DNA from: Silanimonas sp.
GTDB taxonomy: Bacteria > Pseudomonadota > Gammaproteobacteria > Xanthomonadales > Xanthomonadaceae
Reading direction: 5' to 3'
Length of the DNA stretch: 64,000 nt
Assembly (NCBI RefSeq): GCF_027530345.1
Contig: NZ_JAPZQK010000013.1
Span: 1 to 64,000 of the forward strand
Shown here: one piece after another, positions 41,847-51,861 of the stretch
Position numbering within the stretch: position 1 is the stretch's first letter
How the letters are laid out: each line of letters starts with the position of its first letter
The notes under the pieces: model-generated
What the model saw: the letters and a program-made list of their open reading frames with translations, nothing else
The model's database searches: none
Told to the model about the DNA's origin: nothing
Made by a program: the position numbers and the translations under genes

Positions 41847-43244
41847 TCAGCGCTTCTTGGAGAAGCGCATCAGCCGGCGGCGCTTCGCCACCTGCCGTTC
41901 GGACAGCACGTTCTTCTTGCCCTCGTAAGGGTTGTCGCCCTCACGGAACTCGAACCTCACCGGCGTGCCGACCAGCTTGAAGCGCTTGCGGAAGAAGTTC
42001 TCGAGATAGCGCCGGTAGCTTTCCGGCAACCCTTTCAGGCGCGAGCCGTGCACGATGAAGGTCGGCGGCGTGCTGCCACCGGAGTGGCCATAGCGCATTT
42101 TGGGCGCATGGCCGCGCACCGACGGCGGCGGATTGCCTTCGTAGGCCACTTCCAGGGCGCGGTTGATCTCGCTGGTACCGAACGTCTTCGTCACCGACGC
42201 ATGGGCACGGTTCACGGCCTTGAACAACTCGCGCAGGCCGCTGCCGTGCAAGGCGGAGATGGTGATCCGCTCGGCCCACGGCGCGAACATGAGCTTGCGT
42301 TCGAGCAACACGCGGTTCTGCTCGCGCTCGTAGGTGCTCAGGCCGTCCCACTTGTTCACCGCGACGACGAGGCCGCGACCAGCTTCCAGCACGTGCCCGA
42401 GCACGGTCGCGTCCTGGTCGGTGATGCCTTCCGTGCCGTCCACCAGCACCACGGCGACCTGGCAGTGCTCGATCGACGCCAGCGTCTTGAAGGCGCTGAA
42501 CTTCTCGACGGCCTCCTCGACCTTGCCGCGGCGCCGTAGGCCCGCGGTGTCGATCAGCCGATACAACTTGCCGTCGCGCTCGAGGTCGACGGCGATGGAA
42601 TCCCGCGTGGTGCCCGGCACGTCGGAGGCGATCATCCGCTCTTCGCCGAGCATGCGGTTCACCAGCGTGCTCTTGCCGACGTTCGGACGGCCGACGAAGG
42701 CGACGCGGATGCGCTGCGGATCGTCTTCCAGCACCGAGAGGTCGCGATCCGCCGGCAGCCGGGACTGCACGAGCTCGACCAGATCCGGCACGCCACGCTG
42801 GTGGGACGCTGCGAGTGGGAGTGCATCCGCGATGCCGAACTTCGCGAACTCCGCCATGCAGTCGGACTCGTCGAGTCCATCGGTTTTGTTGACGGCCAGC
42901 ACCAGCGGTTTGCCGGTCTTGCGCAGCCAGCCGATGATCTCGCGATCGAGCGCGGCCAGCCCCTCGCGGGCATCCACGACGAAAACGACGAGGTCCGCTT
43001 CCTCGACACCCGCGCGCGCTTGCTTGGCGGTGGCACCGGCGAGGCCGATCTCCTCGCCCGACAGACCGCCGGTGTCGACGATGGCAAAGGGACGCGCCGG
43101 TTCCAGCCGGCACACGCCGTAGTGGCGGTCACGCGTGACGCCGGGCTGGTCGTGGACGAGCGCGTCGCGCGTGCGCGTCAGTGCGTTGAACAGCGTGCTC
43201 TTGCCGACGTTCGGCCGACCGACCAGCGCGACAAGGGGCAGCAT
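41847..43244 (-). CDS. der: ribosome-assembly GTPase Der (EngA)
   Basis: 465 residues with two tandem GTPase domains, the hallmark of Der. Their P-loops are [12 protein letters not shown] (about 10-21) and [12 protein letters not shown] (about 183-194); the NKTD and NKWD guanine-specificity motifs are present as [10 protein letters not shown] and [13 protein letters not shown]-like domain closes the chain ([22 protein letters not shown]). It acts in maturation of the 50S subunit. It follows bamB by 4 bp in the ndk-to-der run. Confidence 0.97.
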   Translation of the reverse strand: MLPLVALVGRPNVGKSTLFNALTRTRDALVHDQPGVTRDRHYGVCRLEPARPFAIVDTGGLSGEEIGLAGATAKQARAGVEEADLVVFVVDAREGLAALDREIIGWLRKTGKPLVLAVNKTDGLDESDCMAEFAKFGIADALPLAASHQRGVPDLVELVQSRLPADRDLSVLEDDPQRIRVAFVGRPNVGKSTLVNRMLGEERMIASDVPGTTRDSIAVDLERDGKLYRLIDTAGLRRRGKVEEAVEKFSAFKTLASIEHCQVAVVLVDGTEGITDQDATVLGHVLEAGRGLVVAVNKWDGLSTYEREQNRVLLERKLMFAPWAERITISALHGSGLRELFKAVNRAHASVTKTFGTSEINRALEVAYEGNPPPSVRGHAPKMRYGHSGGSTPPTFIVHGSRLKGLPESYRRYLENFFRKRFKLVGTPVRFEFREGDNPYEGKKNVLSERQVAKRRRLMRFSKKR

Positions 43245-43248
43245 GCGA

Positions 43249-44466
43249 TTACTCGACGACGCGATAGGCCGCGAGGCGGCCTTCGTCGGTCACGGCGACG
43301 ACCGTGCCCGTCGGCGTGACGATGGGCGTGGCGACGATGCGCGCATCACCCACGCGCTCGCGTGCGATGAACGAGCCGGTGCGCGGGTCGAACCAGTGCA
43401 GGTAGCCTTCGAGGTCACCGACGACGGCGTAGGTGCCGGCGAGCACAGGGCCGGTGGGCTGGCGGCGGATCAGGGCTTCCTGGCGCCAGAGGGCGCTGCC
43501 GCTCGCGCGATCGAGCGACCACAGCGTGCCGCCCTTGTCGGCCACGAGGACGCCATCAGCCGTGAGATCGATGCTGTTGGCGCCGCCGTTGTCGCGCGTC
43601 CAGGCGATCTGGCCCGAGGAAATCGCAATCGCCGCGGTGATCCCACGGACACTGCTGGCATACACCGCATCGGCGCCGACGGCGAGGTCGCCGTCGATGT
43701 CGACGAGGCGGTCCAGCTCGCTGCGGCCTTCCGGCTCGGCGACGGGCGCTTCCCAGACCGGGAGGCCGTCATCGGGACGAAGCGCCACGACCGTGCCGTC
43801 GTCGTTGCCGACGAGGATCAGGCCCGCGGCGGCCAGCGGCGTGCTGGCACCGCGCGAGCTCAGGGTCGGAATGGCCCGGTCGAACGCCCAGCGCTGCTTG
43901 CCGTCCGCCGCATTCAGGCCGAACACCCGCCCATCCTGCGACCGCACCACCACCAGACCGTTGGCGATCAACGGCATGGCGAGCACTTCGGCCGACGCCT
44001 GAGCCTCCCAGCGCGGCTCGCCGCTTTCGGCGGACACCGCGAAGACGGCACCGCTGCGGCCGGCGACGACCACGAGGCCCTCGCCCACGCCGACGGAAGA
44101 CTGCAGCCCGCCTTCGCGGACGCCGCTCTGCCACAGGCGCCAGCCGCGGCTGTTCGAAAGCGCCTCGAGATCGCGCTCCCAGCGCTCGTCGCCGGTTTCG
44201 ACGTCGATGGCGCGAAGGTCGCCGCCATCGGCGACGACGTACAGGGTGCTGCCGTCGAAGCCGGGACGCTGGCGGAAGCCGAGGCTACCCTCGCCATCAC
44301 CGAGCGATTCCGACCAAAGCTTCTCGACCTCTCGGGCGCCTTCGATCTCAACGAGCTTGGTCGGATCGGTGGACTTCGCCTTGTCGGTCCGGAACCAGTC
44401 GCGGACGGTGGTGCAGCCCGGGAGGACGAGCGCGGCGACGATGGCCAGGCCGAGGAGCTTGCGCAT
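43249..44466 (-). CDS. bamB: outer-membrane assembly lipoprotein BamB
   Basis: 405 residues. The lipobox LVLPGCTT puts the acylated cysteine near residue 18. The rest is an eight-bladed PQQ-like propeller with repeats such as [47 protein letters not shown] and [11 protein letters not shown]. BamB is a periplasmic partner of BamA in insertion of beta-barrel proteins. It follows the yfgM-like gene by 3 bp, the standard gammaproteobacterial order. Confidence 0.95.
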   Translation of the reverse strand: MRKLLGLAIVAALVLPGCTTVRDWFRTDKAKSTDPTKLVEIEGAREVEKLWSESLGDGEGSLGFRQRPGFDGSTLYVVADGGDLRAIDVETGDERWERDLEALSNSRGWRLWQSGVREGGLQSSVGVGEGLVVVAGRSGAVFAVSAESGEPRWEAQASAEVLAMPLIANGLVVVRSQDGRVFGLNAADGKQRWAFDRAIPTLSSRGASTPLAAAGLILVGNDDGTVVALRPDDGLPVWEAPVAEPEGRSELDRLVDIDGDLAVGADAVYASSVRGITAAIAISSGQIAWTRDNGGANSIDLTADGVLVADKGGTLWSLDRASGSALWRQEALIRRQPTGPVLAGTYAVVGDLEGYLHWFDPRTGSFIARERVGDARIVATPIVTPTGTVVAVTDEGRLAAYRVVE

Positions 44467-44469
44467 GGA

Positions 44470-45120
44470 TCAGGCTTCCGGTGTAGTGGAGCCGCCGGTA
44501 TCGGCGAGCTTGAGTTCGAGGAGGACACGCGTCGGCGAAGCGACGTCGGTACCCGTCAAGGCCTTCTGGTAGGCATCGCGGGCGTCGTCGCGCTTGCCTT
44601 GGCCGGCAAGGGCGTCGCCACGCAGTTCGTCGCGGAGCGCGGCGTAGCCGTCGAGGTCGATGCCCTCGAGCCGCGCCAGCGCCGCGTCATGGCGACCGAG
44701 CACCAGTTCGGCGCGAGCGGCGCGCAGGAGGAGCAATTGGCGCAGCGTTTCGTCGCGCGTGGTCGGCAGTGCGCCTTCGAGCGCCTTCAGCGCGTCCTCG
44801 GCCTTGTCCTCGTTGACGAGGGCGGCGCTGCGACGCAGTGCGGCGAGCGCGGGATACGGCGTCTCGGCGTAGTTGGCCGTCAGCGATGCGGCAAGGCCGG
44901 CCGCCTGTTCGGCTTCGCCGGCTTCCTGCGCGGTGAGGAAGCTTTCGAACTGCTTGGCGGCCTCGAGCTTCTGCGCATCCTGCCGGCCCTGCCAGGTCTG
45001 GAAGCCGACGATGGCGGCGAGGCCGATCGCGATGCCGCCCAGCACGGAGCCGCCGTTGTCACGAAGCCATTTGCGGACGCGTTCGCCCTGTTCGTATTCG
45101 TCGATCTGGTCGTTGGACAT
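44470..45120 (-). CDS. YfgM-like TPR membrane protein
   Basis: 216 residues. A single transmembrane helix (GGSVLGGIAIGLAAIVGFQTW, about 24-44) is followed by a periplasmic TPR domain (ALAALRRSAALVNEDKAEDAL, ALARLEGIDLDGYAALRDEL and GDALAGQGKRDDARDAYQKAL). YfgM in E. coli is an ancillary SecYEG translocon subunit that works with periplasmic chaperones. It precedes bamB, as usual. The 57-bp gap to rodZ upstream is where ispG and hisS lie in many relatives. Confidence 0.9.
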   Translation of the reverse strand: MSNDQIDEYEQGERVRKWLRDNGGSVLGGIAIGLAAIVGFQTWQGRQDAQKLEAAKQFESFLTAQEAGEAEQAAGLAASLTANYAETPYPALAALRRSAALVNEDKAEDALKALEGALPTTRDETLRQLLLLRAARAELVLGRHDAALARLEGIDLDGYAALRDELRGDALAGQGKRDDARDAYQKALTGTDVASPTRVLLELKLADTGGSTTPEA

Positions 45121-45177
45121 GAGCCGTCACCGCGGCAACCGCGGCTTGTCAGGGGATGGGGCGAGGCCCCCGCGGCT

Positions 45178-46095
45178 TCAACGCGCGACGGCCTCGATCG
45201 AGCCGTCGGAGGATAGCGCAAAGCGGGCGACGTTCGCGGCGCGCACCGTGTCGAGGTTCACGCGCGAGCCATTCAGCACGACTTCCGTCGCCTCGACATT
45301 GCCGATGGTGACGCGGCCGATGTCGGCGGCGGCAAATCGGCGCGCCTCCCCGTCACGGGCGAGCGCACGCTCGACCACGCCGCCGTCGCGCCCGAAGACC
45401 TCGATCCAGCTGTCACCAGTGAAGCGCAACTCGAGCTGCGGCGCCGAAGGCAGCACGCCGGCGAGGCTGGCGGACACCGGGGTCGGGCCGGGCGACGCGG
45501 ACGGGGATTCGACGGGCAGGTCGGTCGGCGCCAAAGTAGCGACCGCCTCGGTGCCGGGGGGAACGACCGGAACGACGGCGTCGCCGTCATCGGCCAGGGC
45601 CGATTCGGCCGTCGTGGACGGCGCTGCAATGGCGGGAGACGGCACCTCCGCCCTCGCGGCCGGCGCAACGATCTCGGTGGGGACCGGATCGAGAGGGCGG
45701 TACTCGGCCGGACCGGAGGCGGTCCGCGACAGTGCGAGGTAAACGAGAGGCAGGACGAGCAGGCTGCCGCCGACGTAGGCCGCGTTGCGCATCGACACGT
45801 CGGCGATGCGGCCCATGCGGGACACGGACACCTGCGGACGGAGAACCGGAGCCTCGACGCGCTGGACGACCTCGTCGAGATCAACACTCACGCCCAGGCG
45901 GCTGGCATAGCGGCCGACGAGATGACGGGCGAACACCGGTGCGCCAAGACGCGCCCAGTCGCCGCGCTCGATGCCCTCGAGCACCGCGCGGGGATTCTTG
46001 AGTTCACGCGCCAGCGCTTCGATCTCGAGGCCTTGCTGGAGGCGCGCGGCCTTGAGGCGCGCGGCGATACCGTGGTTCTGGTCCGAAGTGCTCAC
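45178..46095 (-). CDS. rodZ: cytoskeletal protein RodZ
   Basis: 305 residues. An N-terminal helix-turn-helix of RodZ type (GIAARLKAARLQQGLEIEALAREL, about 9-32) binds MreB. A transmembrane helix (NAAYVGGSLLVLPLVYLALS, about 105-124) is followed by a proline/alanine-rich linker and the periplasmic DUF4115 beta domain (LELRFTGDSWIEVFGRDGGVV). RodZ links MreB filaments to the cell wall machinery and rod shape. The start overlaps the stop of pilF by 4 bp. Confidence 0.92.
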   Translation of the reverse strand: MSTSDQNHGIAARLKAARLQQGLEIEALARELKNPRAVLEGIERGDWARLGAPVFARHLVGRYASRLGVSVDLDEVVQRVEAPVLRPQVSVSRMGRIADVSMRNAAYVGGSLLVLPLVYLALSRTASGPAEYRPLDPVPTEIVAPAARAEVPSPAIAAPSTTAESALADDGDAVVPVVPPGTEAVATLAPTDLPVESPSASPGPTPVSASLAGVLPSAPQLELRFTGDSWIEVFGRDGGVVERALARDGEARRFAAADIGRVTIGNVEATEVVLNGSRVNLDTVRAANVARFALSSDGSIEAVAR

Positions 46096-46874
46096 TGTTT
46101 CGAACTACCCGTGTCGGAAGGGGGCGAGCTGGCTTCGACCTCGGCAGCAAGGGTCGCCAACTGGTTGCGGTAACGCTCTGCCGCGCGGGCATCGCCCGCG
46201 GCGGTTTCGATCTCGATGGCCAGGGCCAACTCCGGCGCCGTGAGCGGCGCCACGGCCTCGCGGCGCTGGAGGAAGGCCCGCGCTTTCAGGGCATCGCCAC
46301 GGCGATGTTCGAGCCGCGCCATGCCCGAAAGCGCCTGCGCCTGCTGGGGTGCCAACGTGAGCGCGGCCCGGAAATTGAACTCGGCCTGTTCGTCGCGCCC
46401 GGCTTCGGAGGCACAACTGCCCGCGTTGGCCAAGGCTTGCGTGGGCTGCCGGTAGGCCTCGTCGGCGACCGCATCACTGAACGCCTTGAGGGCCTCGTCG
46501 GTCCGCCCGGCCCGGCACAGCCAGGCGCCATAGGCGTTGAGCACGGGCCCACTGCCCGGCGACATTCGAATTGCCTGTTTGTAGTCTTCGCCCGCCTCGA
46601 GGCCCCGCCCGAGCGCCTCGAGGGCGGTACCGCGCATCACCCTCGCCTGGGCGCTGCGCGAATCCGACTTCACGGCCAGCTCGGCCTCGACCAGCGCGCC
46701 AGCGGCATCGCCGCGCTCCAGCAAGGCTTGCGCGGCATTGATCGAGCTCTGGGCGATCGGCGAGGTGTGGCGAACGGACTCCGCCCCACCGGATCGCGGC
46801 GCGGGCGCGGAAGCGCAGCCCGCGAGGACGAGGGCGGAGAGGACCAGCGAGAGGAGGCGATCAGGCCGCCGCAT
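46092..46874 (-). CDS. pilF: type IV pilus biogenesis lipoprotein PilF (PilW)
   Basis: 260 residues. The signal and lipobox [13 protein letters not shown] are followed by about six TPR motifs, for example [42 protein letters not shown] and [15 protein letters not shown]. PilF is the outer-membrane pilotin that assists PilQ secretin assembly. Length and the neighbours rlmN and rodZ fit. The gene begins inside the last codons of rlmN (14-bp overlap). Confidence 0.92.
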   Translation of the reverse strand: MRRPDRLLSLVLSALVLAGCASAPAPRSGGAESVRHTSPIAQSSINAAQALLERGDAAGALVEAELAVKSDSRSAQARVMRGTALEALGRGLEAGEDYKQAIRMSPGSGPVLNAYGAWLCRAGRTDEALKAFSDAVADEAYRQPTQALANAGSCASEAGRDEQAEFNFRAALTLAPQQAQALSGMARLEHRRGDALKARAFLQRREAVAPLTAPELALAIEIETAAGDARAAERYRNQLATLAAEVEASSPPSDTGSSKQ

Positions 46875-48048
46875 CCGCGCTGCCCTCGAGCTTGCGGCGG
46901 AATTCGGCCTGTCGGCGCGTCTTGTCCATCACCTGCCCCTTCAGCTGGCCGCAGGCGGCATCGATGTCGTCGCCGCGGGTGCGGCGCACCATCGTCAGGA
47001 TGCCGGCATCGAGCAGTTTCTTCTGGAAGGCACGGATCTCCGTTTCGCCGCTGCGCTCGAAGCGCGTGCCGGGGAACGGATTGAACGGAATCAGGTTCAC
47101 CTTCGCGGCATGGCCGTCCTGCGCCTGACGGCAGAACTGGCGCATCAACGCCGCGAGCTCGCGGGCATGCTCGGGCTGGTCGTTCACGCCCTTCATGAGC
47201 GTGTACTCGAAGGTGATCGAATCGATCTTGGTGGATCGCACATAGCGCAGGCAGGCGGCCATCAGCTCGGCGATCGGGTACTTCTTGTTCAGCGGGACGA
47301 GCTGGGTGCGCAGTTCGTCGTTGGCCGCGTGCAGCGACACCGCCAAGGCTACGTCGCAGCGCGTCGCCAGCTGGTCGATCATCGGCACCATGCCGGCGGT
47401 GCTCAAGGTCACGCGCTTGCTGGCCAAGCCGAAGCCGAGGTCGTCGCGCATGAGGCTCATAGCCGTCACGACGTTCTCGAAGTTGAGCAAGGGCTCGCCC
47501 ATGCCCATCATCACGACGTTGGTGAGCTTGCGGTCCTTGTGCGGGACATTGCCCAGGTGGCGCGCCGCGACGAACACCTGGCCGATGATCTCGGCGGCGG
47601 TCAGGTTGCGGTTGAAGCCCTGTGTCGCGGTTGAGCAGAACTGGCAGTTCAGTCCGCAACCGACCTGGCTCGACACGCAGAGCGTGCCGCGGTTCTTGTC
47701 CGGGATCAGGACGGTCTCGACGGCATTTCCCGCATCCATGCCGAGCAGCCACTTGTGCGTGCCGTCGGTGGAGGGCTTGTCGAACATCACCTTCGGCGGG
47801 CGGGCCTCGCAGCGGTCTTCCAGCTTCGTGCGCAGCGCCTTGCCGAGATCCGTCATGCCACCGAAGTCGGTGACATGGCGGTGGTAGATCCACTTCATCA
47901 CCTGGTGGGCGCGGAAGCGCTTTTCCCCGAGCTCGCGCTCGAAGAAGTCCTCCGCGGCCACGCGGTCGAGGTCGAGCAGATTGACGCGCGCCACCGACGC
48001 CGGAGGAACCGGCGGAAGCACTACGGCAGGAGCGTCAACCGTGCCCAT
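46861..48048 (-). CDS. rlmN: 23S rRNA / tRNA adenine-C2 methyltransferase RlmN
   Basis: 395 residues. This radical SAM enzyme methylates C2 of A2503 in 23S rRNA and A37 in some tRNAs. The iron-sulfur motif is CGLNCQFC (Cys-x3-Cys-x2-Cys), and the second catalytic cysteine lies in [10 protein letters not shown] near the C terminus. The N-terminal helical domain ([21 protein letters not shown]) is present. The C-terminal tail is slightly long and ends SADAAA. It starts 7 bp after ndk. Confidence 0.96.
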   Translation of the reverse strand: MGTVDAPAVVLPPVPPASVARVNLLDLDRVAAEDFFERELGEKRFRAHQVMKWIYHRHVTDFGGMTDLGKALRTKLEDRCEARPPKVMFDKPSTDGTHKWLLGMDAGNAVETVLIPDKNRGTLCVSSQVGCGLNCQFCSTATQGFNRNLTAAEIIGQVFVAARHLGNVPHKDRKLTNVVMMGMGEPLLNFENVVTAMSLMRDDLGFGLASKRVTLSTAGMVPMIDQLATRCDVALAVSLHAANDELRTQLVPLNKKYPIAELMAACLRYVRSTKIDSITFEYTLMKGVNDQPEHARELAALMRQFCRQAQDGHAAKVNLIPFNPFPGTRFERSGETEIRAFQKKLLDAGILTMVRRTRGDDIDAACGQLKGQVMDKTRRQAEFRRKLEGSADAAA

Positions 48049-48055
48049 CGGTGCT

Positions 48056-48481
48056 TCAGCGCGCGCAGAGCTCGGTGGCGCTGAAGAAGTACGCGGTTTC
48101 GATCGCGGCGTTCTCGAGGCTGTCCGAACCGTGGACGGCGTTCGCGTCGATCGACTGCGCGAAATCGGCGCGGATCGTGCCCGGCGCGGCGTCCTTCGGG
48201 TTGGTGGCGCCCATCAGATCACGGTTCTTGAGCACAGCGTTCTCGCCTTCGAGAACCTGGATCATCACCGGGCCCGAGATCATGAACTCGACCAGCGCGT
48301 TGAAGAACGGGCGCTCCTTGTGCACCGCATAGAAGCCTTCGGCCTCCTTGCGCGAAAGGTGCTTCATCTTTGCCGCGACGATCTTCAGGCCGGCGTTCTC
48401 GAAACGCGCGTAGATCTGGCCGATCACGTTCTTCGCGACGGCGTCGGGCTTGATGATGGAAATGGTGCGCTCTACGGCCAT
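48056..48481 (-). CDS. ndk: nucleoside diphosphate kinase
   Basis: 141 residues, the standard length. It transfers the gamma-phosphate among nucleoside triphosphates through a phosphohistidine in [11 protein letters not shown]. The N terminus [18 protein letters not shown] and [17 protein letters not shown] are family signatures. It is the first gene of the minus-strand run to der. A TATACT -10-like hexamer on the minus strand at 48523-48528, about 45 bp before the start codon, is a possible promoter. Confidence 0.97.
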   Translation of the reverse strand: MAVERTISIIKPDAVAKNVIGQIYARFENAGLKIVAAKMKHLSRKEAEGFYAVHKERPFFNALVEFMISGPVMIQVLEGENAVLKNRDLMGATNPKDAAPGTIRADFAQSIDANAVHGSDSLENAAIETAYFFSATELCAR

Positions 48482-48652
48482 GGTTGCAAACCTTTGTCAA
48501 TAGGAAAACAGCTAAGGCGCAGAGTATAGGCAGCGAATGTCAAAAAAGACAGCGGGTTACGGCACATTCCGCAGTCCGGACTGAGGGTGTGAAGACGCCC
48601 GGAACCGGGCCGCGCCCGGCGCCACCCGCCTCAGGAAGGCTCGCGATCGTCC

Positions 48653-48669
48653 GCTTGATTCAATCAAGC
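48653..48669. promoter_or_regulatory. 17-bp perfect palindrome before the TetR gene
   Basis: GCTTGATT-C-AATCAAGC, symmetric about a single base, lies 60 bp before the start of the PsrA-like TetR gene and 3 bp before a TTGACA that may be its -35. Likely an operator, perhaps for autoregulation. Confidence 0.55.
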
Positions 48670-48709
48670 ACTTGACAGCCGCCCTTGCGCGGCCGGAGCA
48701 TCGAACGAG

Positions 48710-48720
48710 CGTTTGAAACG
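48710..48720. promoter_or_regulatory. CGTTTGAAACG dyad in the TetR leader
   Basis: An 11-bp palindrome 9 bp before the start codon. The GTTTGAAAC core resembles the half-sites of PsrA boxes, which contain TTTGAA/TTCAAA and GTTTG elements. It may be a second autoregulatory site. Confidence 0.35.
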
Positions 48721-48728
48721 AGGCCCGC

Positions 48729-49352
48729 ATGAGCACCACCCACTTCAACACCAAGGAACGCATCCTCGGCGCCGCCGAGGAGCTGTTTGCCATCCACGGC
48801 TTCTCCGGGACCTCGCTCCGCCAGGTCACCAGCCGCGCCGACGTGAACATCGCCGCCGTCAACTACCACTTCGGCTCGAAGGAGAACCTCGTCAACGAGG
48901 TCTTCCGCCGCCGGATGGACGACATGAGCGAAAAGCGGCTGAAGCACCTCGTCGAGGCCCGCCAGGCCCACCCGGGCAACCTCGAGGCCGTGCTCCGCGC
49001 CTTCATCGAGCCGCCGCTGGCGCTCACGCTGGATCGCCAGCACGGCGGCGCGGCCTTCGTGCGCGTCCTGGCCCGCGCCTTCGCCGAGAAGAACGACGGC
49101 CTGCGCAAGTTCCTCTCGGACAACTACGGCCACGTGCTCCGCGAGTTCGCCAAGGCGATCGCCGAGTGCGTGCCGGGGCTCCCCAAAGAAGATCTCTACT
49201 GGCGCCTCGACTTCGTTGCCGGCGCCCTGACCTATGCCATGGCGGATTTCGGCCTGATCAAGCGCCCCGCCGGCACCAGCGAAAAGCAGCACTGCGAAAA
49301 GGCCGCCCAACAGCTGGTGCGGTTCGCCGCCGCCGGTCTCCGGGCCGGCTGA
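48729..49352 (+). CDS. TetR regulator, PsrA/fatty-acid type
   Basis: 207 residues. The HTH covers about residues 8-52 (KERILGAAEELFAIHGFSG and SLRQVTSRADVNIAAVNYHFGSKE split across it). The VNYHFGSKENLVNEVF pattern and a longer C-terminal domain are typical of the PsrA/FadR-like TetR group that senses long-chain acyl-CoA. The beta-oxidation operon begins 120 bp downstream on the same strand, with tandem operator-like repeats in between, so this is its likely repressor. Confidence 0.85.
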   Translation: MSTTHFNTKERILGAAEELFAIHGFSGTSLRQVTSRADVNIAAVNYHFGSKENLVNEVFRRRMDDMSEKRLKHLVEARQAHPGNLEAVLRAFIEPPLALTLDRQHGGAAFVRVLARAFAEKNDGLRKFLSDNYGHVLREFAKAIAECVPGLPKEDLYWRLDFVAGALTYAMADFGLIKRPAGTSEKQHCEKAAQQLVRFAAAGLRAG

Positions 49353-49385
49353 GGCCCGACCGGGCCACCCGGCCCCGGGTTGACC

Positions 49386-49421
49386 ATACGGCGGCGTATC
49401 TTTAACGTACGGCGGCGTACG
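49386..49421. promoter_or_regulatory. tandem TACGGCGGCGTA operators before the beta-oxidation operon
   Basis: ATACG-GCGG-CGTAT (49386-49399) and CGTACG-GCGG-CGTACG (49406-49421) are two dyads with the same 4-bp centre. Their matching positions are 22 bp apart, about two helical turns. They lie between the TetR gene and the dehydrogenase/hydratase gene and fit two stacked TetR-type dimers. Confidence 0.65.
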
Positions 49422-49471
49422 CTCCAGCGTTCCACCCGATTTTCCCGTTCTCCTCCCCACCGGAGTTCCTC

Positions 49472-51841
49472 ATGTCCCAGCTTCGTATCCGCAAAGTGGC
49501 GGTGCTCGGCGCCGGCGTGATGGGCGCGCAGATCGCCGCCCACCTCGTCAACGCCGACGTCGACACGCTGCTCTTCGACCTTCCGGCCAAGGAAGGCGAC
49601 AAGAACGGCATCGTCCAGAAGGCCATCGCCAACCTCGGCAAGCTCTCCCCGGCCCCGCTGGCCGCCAAGGGAAAGGCCGCCGCGATCATCCCGGCGAACT
49701 ACGAGCAGCACCTCGCGCTCCTCGCCGACTGCGACCTCATCATCGAGGCGATCGCCGAGAAGATGGAGTGGAAGAAAGACCTTTACGAGAAGATCGCTCC
49801 GCACGTGGCGCCGCATGCCATCGTCGCGTCGAACACCTCGGGCCTGTCGATCAACGGCCTCGCCGACGCGATGCCGGCGGCGGTTCGCCCGCGCTTCTGC
49901 GGCGTGCACTTCTTCAACCCGCCGCGCTACATGCATCTCGCCGAACTGATCCCGTGCAAGGGCACCGAGGCCGGCGTGCTGGAAGGCCTCGAGACCTTCC
50001 TCACGACCACGCTCGGCAAGGGCGTCGTCTACGCCAAGGACACGCCGAACTTCATCGGCAACCGCATCGGCGTGTTCTCGATCCTCGCCGGCATGCACCA
50101 CACCGAGCGCCTCGGCCTCGGCTTCGATGAAGTCGACGCCGTCACCGGCCCGCTGATCGGCCGCCCGAAGTCGGCGACCTACCGCACCTGCGACGTGGTC
50201 GGCCTCGACACCATGGCGCACGTCATCAAGACCATGCGCGACACCCTGTCGGACGATCCGTGGCACGCGTACTTCAACGCGCCGGCCTGGCTGCAGGCCC
50301 TGATCGCCAAGGGGGCCCTGGGCCAAAAGACCGGCGCGGGCTTCTACACCAAGAAGGGCAAGGACATCCTCGTGCTCGATCTGGCCAAGCAGGATTTCCG
50401 CCCCAGTGGCGCGGAAGCGAATCCTGAAGTGGTCGAGATCCTGAAGATCAAGAATCCGGCGGAGAAGTTCGCCAAGCTGCGCGCGCACTCGCACCCGCAG
50501 GCGCAGTTCCTGTGGTCGATCTTCCGCGACCTGTTCCACTACGCCGCCTTCCACCTGTACTCGATCGCCGACACCGCCCGTGACGTCGACTTCGCCATGC
50601 GCTGGGGCTACGGCTGGAACCTCGGCCCGTTCGAGACCTGGCAGGCCGCCGGCTGGCAGCAGGTCGCCGCGTGGATCGCCGAGGACATCGCCGCCGGCAA
50701 GACCATGGGGACCGCCCCACTGCCCGCGTGGGTGACCGACGGCCGCGCCGGCGTGCACGGCAAGGACGGCAGCTTCAACCCGGCGCGCAACGCCGCCCTG
50801 CCCCGCTCCTCGCTGGCCGTCTACGGCCGCCAGCGCTTCCCGGAAACCGTCATCGGCGAGGCCTCGGCCAACCCGGGCACGACGGTGTTCGAGACCGACG
50901 CGGTTCGCCTGTGGACCGACGGCGACGGCATCGCGGTGCTGAGCTTCAAGAGCAAGATGAACACCGTCGGCGACGGCGTGCTGGCTGGCGTCCTGCAGGC
51001 GATCGACATCGCCGAGAAGGACTTCCGCGGCATGGTGATCTGGCAGCCCAAGGGCCCGTTCTCGGCCGGTGCCGACCTCGCTGGCGCTCTCGGCGCCCTG
51101 CAGGCGGGCAAGCTGGACGAGTTCAATGCGATGGTCGCCACCTTCCAGGCGGCCAGCCAGCGCATCAAGTACTCGCTGGTGCCGGTGGTCGCGGCCGTCC
51201 GTGGCCTCGCCCTTGGCGGCGGCTGCGAGTTCCAGATGCATTCGGCCCGCACCGTGGCCCACCTCGAGAGCTACATCGGCCTCGTCGAAGCGGGCGTCGG
51301 CCTGCTCCCCGCAGGTGGCGGCCTGAAGGAGTTCGCCGGCCGCGCTTCGGCCAAGGCGAAGAACGGCGACGTGTTCGCCGAGCTGAAGCCGCTGTTCGAA
51401 GCCGTCGCGATGGGCAAGGTCTCGGCCTCGGCCTTCGAAGCCAAGGAACTCGGCCTGCTGCGCGAAAACGACCTCGTCGTCTTCCACGAGCACGAGCTGC
51501 TGCACGTGGCACGCCAGACCGCGCTGGGCATGGCCGAGGCCGGCTACCGCCCGCCGCTGCCGAACCGCACGATCACCGCCGCCGGCGACGTCGGCATCGC
51601 CACGTTCAAGATGATGCTGGTGAACATGCTCGAGGGCCGGATGATCAGCCCGCACGACATGGAGATCGCCACGCGCATCGCCACCGTTCTCTCCGGTGGC
51701 GAGATCGACCGCGGCGCGACCGTGGACGAGGACTGGCTGATCCGCCTCGAGCGCGAGCACTTCGTCGCGCTCGCCCAGATGCCGAAGACGCAGGAGCGCA
51801 TCGCGCACATGCTGAAGACCGGCAAGCCGCTGCGTAACTGA
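49472..51841 (+). CDS. 3-hydroxyacyl-CoA dehydrogenase / enoyl-CoA hydratase (FadN-like order)
   Basis: 789 residues. The dehydrogenase part is N-terminal, with the NAD motif VAVLGAGVMGAQIAAHL (about residues 8-24), HFFNPPRYMHLAEL with the catalytic His, and a second 3HCDH domain. The crotonase-like hydratase part is C-terminal (about 490-700) with the oxyanion residues in GPFSAGADL and RGLALGGGCEFQMHSA. This order is the reverse of E. coli FadB and resembles Bacillus FadN. It carries out hydration and dehydrogenation in fatty-acid beta-oxidation, paired with the thiolase 20 bp downstream. A CGGAGTTCCTC ribosome site precedes the ATG. Confidence 0.93.
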   Translation: MSQLRIRKVAVLGAGVMGAQIAAHLVNADVDTLLFDLPAKEGDKNGIVQKAIANLGKLSPAPLAAKGKAAAIIPANYEQHLALLADCDLIIEAIAEKMEWKKDLYEKIAPHVAPHAIVASNTSGLSINGLADAMPAAVRPRFCGVHFFNPPRYMHLAELIPCKGTEAGVLEGLETFLTTTLGKGVVYAKDTPNFIGNRIGVFSILAGMHHTERLGLGFDEVDAVTGPLIGRPKSATYRTCDVVGLDTMAHVIKTMRDTLSDDPWHAYFNAPAWLQALIAKGALGQKTGAGFYTKKGKDILVLDLAKQDFRPSGAEANPEVVEILKIKNPAEKFAKLRAHSHPQAQFLWSIFRDLFHYAAFHLYSIADTARDVDFAMRWGYGWNLGPFETWQAAGWQQVAAWIAEDIAAGKTMGTAPLPAWVTDGRAGVHGKDGSFNPARNAALPRSSLAVYGRQRFPETVIGEASANPGTTVFETDAVRLWTDGDGIAVLSFKSKMNTVGDGVLAGVLQAIDIAEKDFRGMVIWQPKGPFSAGADLAGALGALQAGKLDEFNAMVATFQAASQRIKYSLVPVVAAVRGLALGGGCEFQMHSARTVAHLESYIGLVEAGVGLLPAGGGLKEFAGRASAKAKNGDVFAELKPLFEAVAMGKVSASAFEAKELGLLRENDLVVFHEHELLHVARQTALGMAEAGYRPPLPNRTITAAGDVGIATFKMMLVNMLEGRMISPHDMEIATRIATVLSGGEIDRGATVDEDWLIRLEREHFVALAQMPKTQERIAHMLKTGKPLRN

Positions 51842-51861
51842 CGGACGACGAGGACAATCCC

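Noticed and set aside
38091-42539. Open frame of 1482 codons on the plus strand
   Set aside because: It runs antisense to tatT, folD, the MoeA/MoeB fusion and der. Its residues (rich in H, R, G, Q, A, D, E) are the typical shadow of GC-rich coding DNA on the other strand, with no motif or domain.
49232-51808. Open frame of 858 codons on the minus strand
   Set aside because: Antisense to the dehydrogenase/hydratase gene; no recognisable domain.
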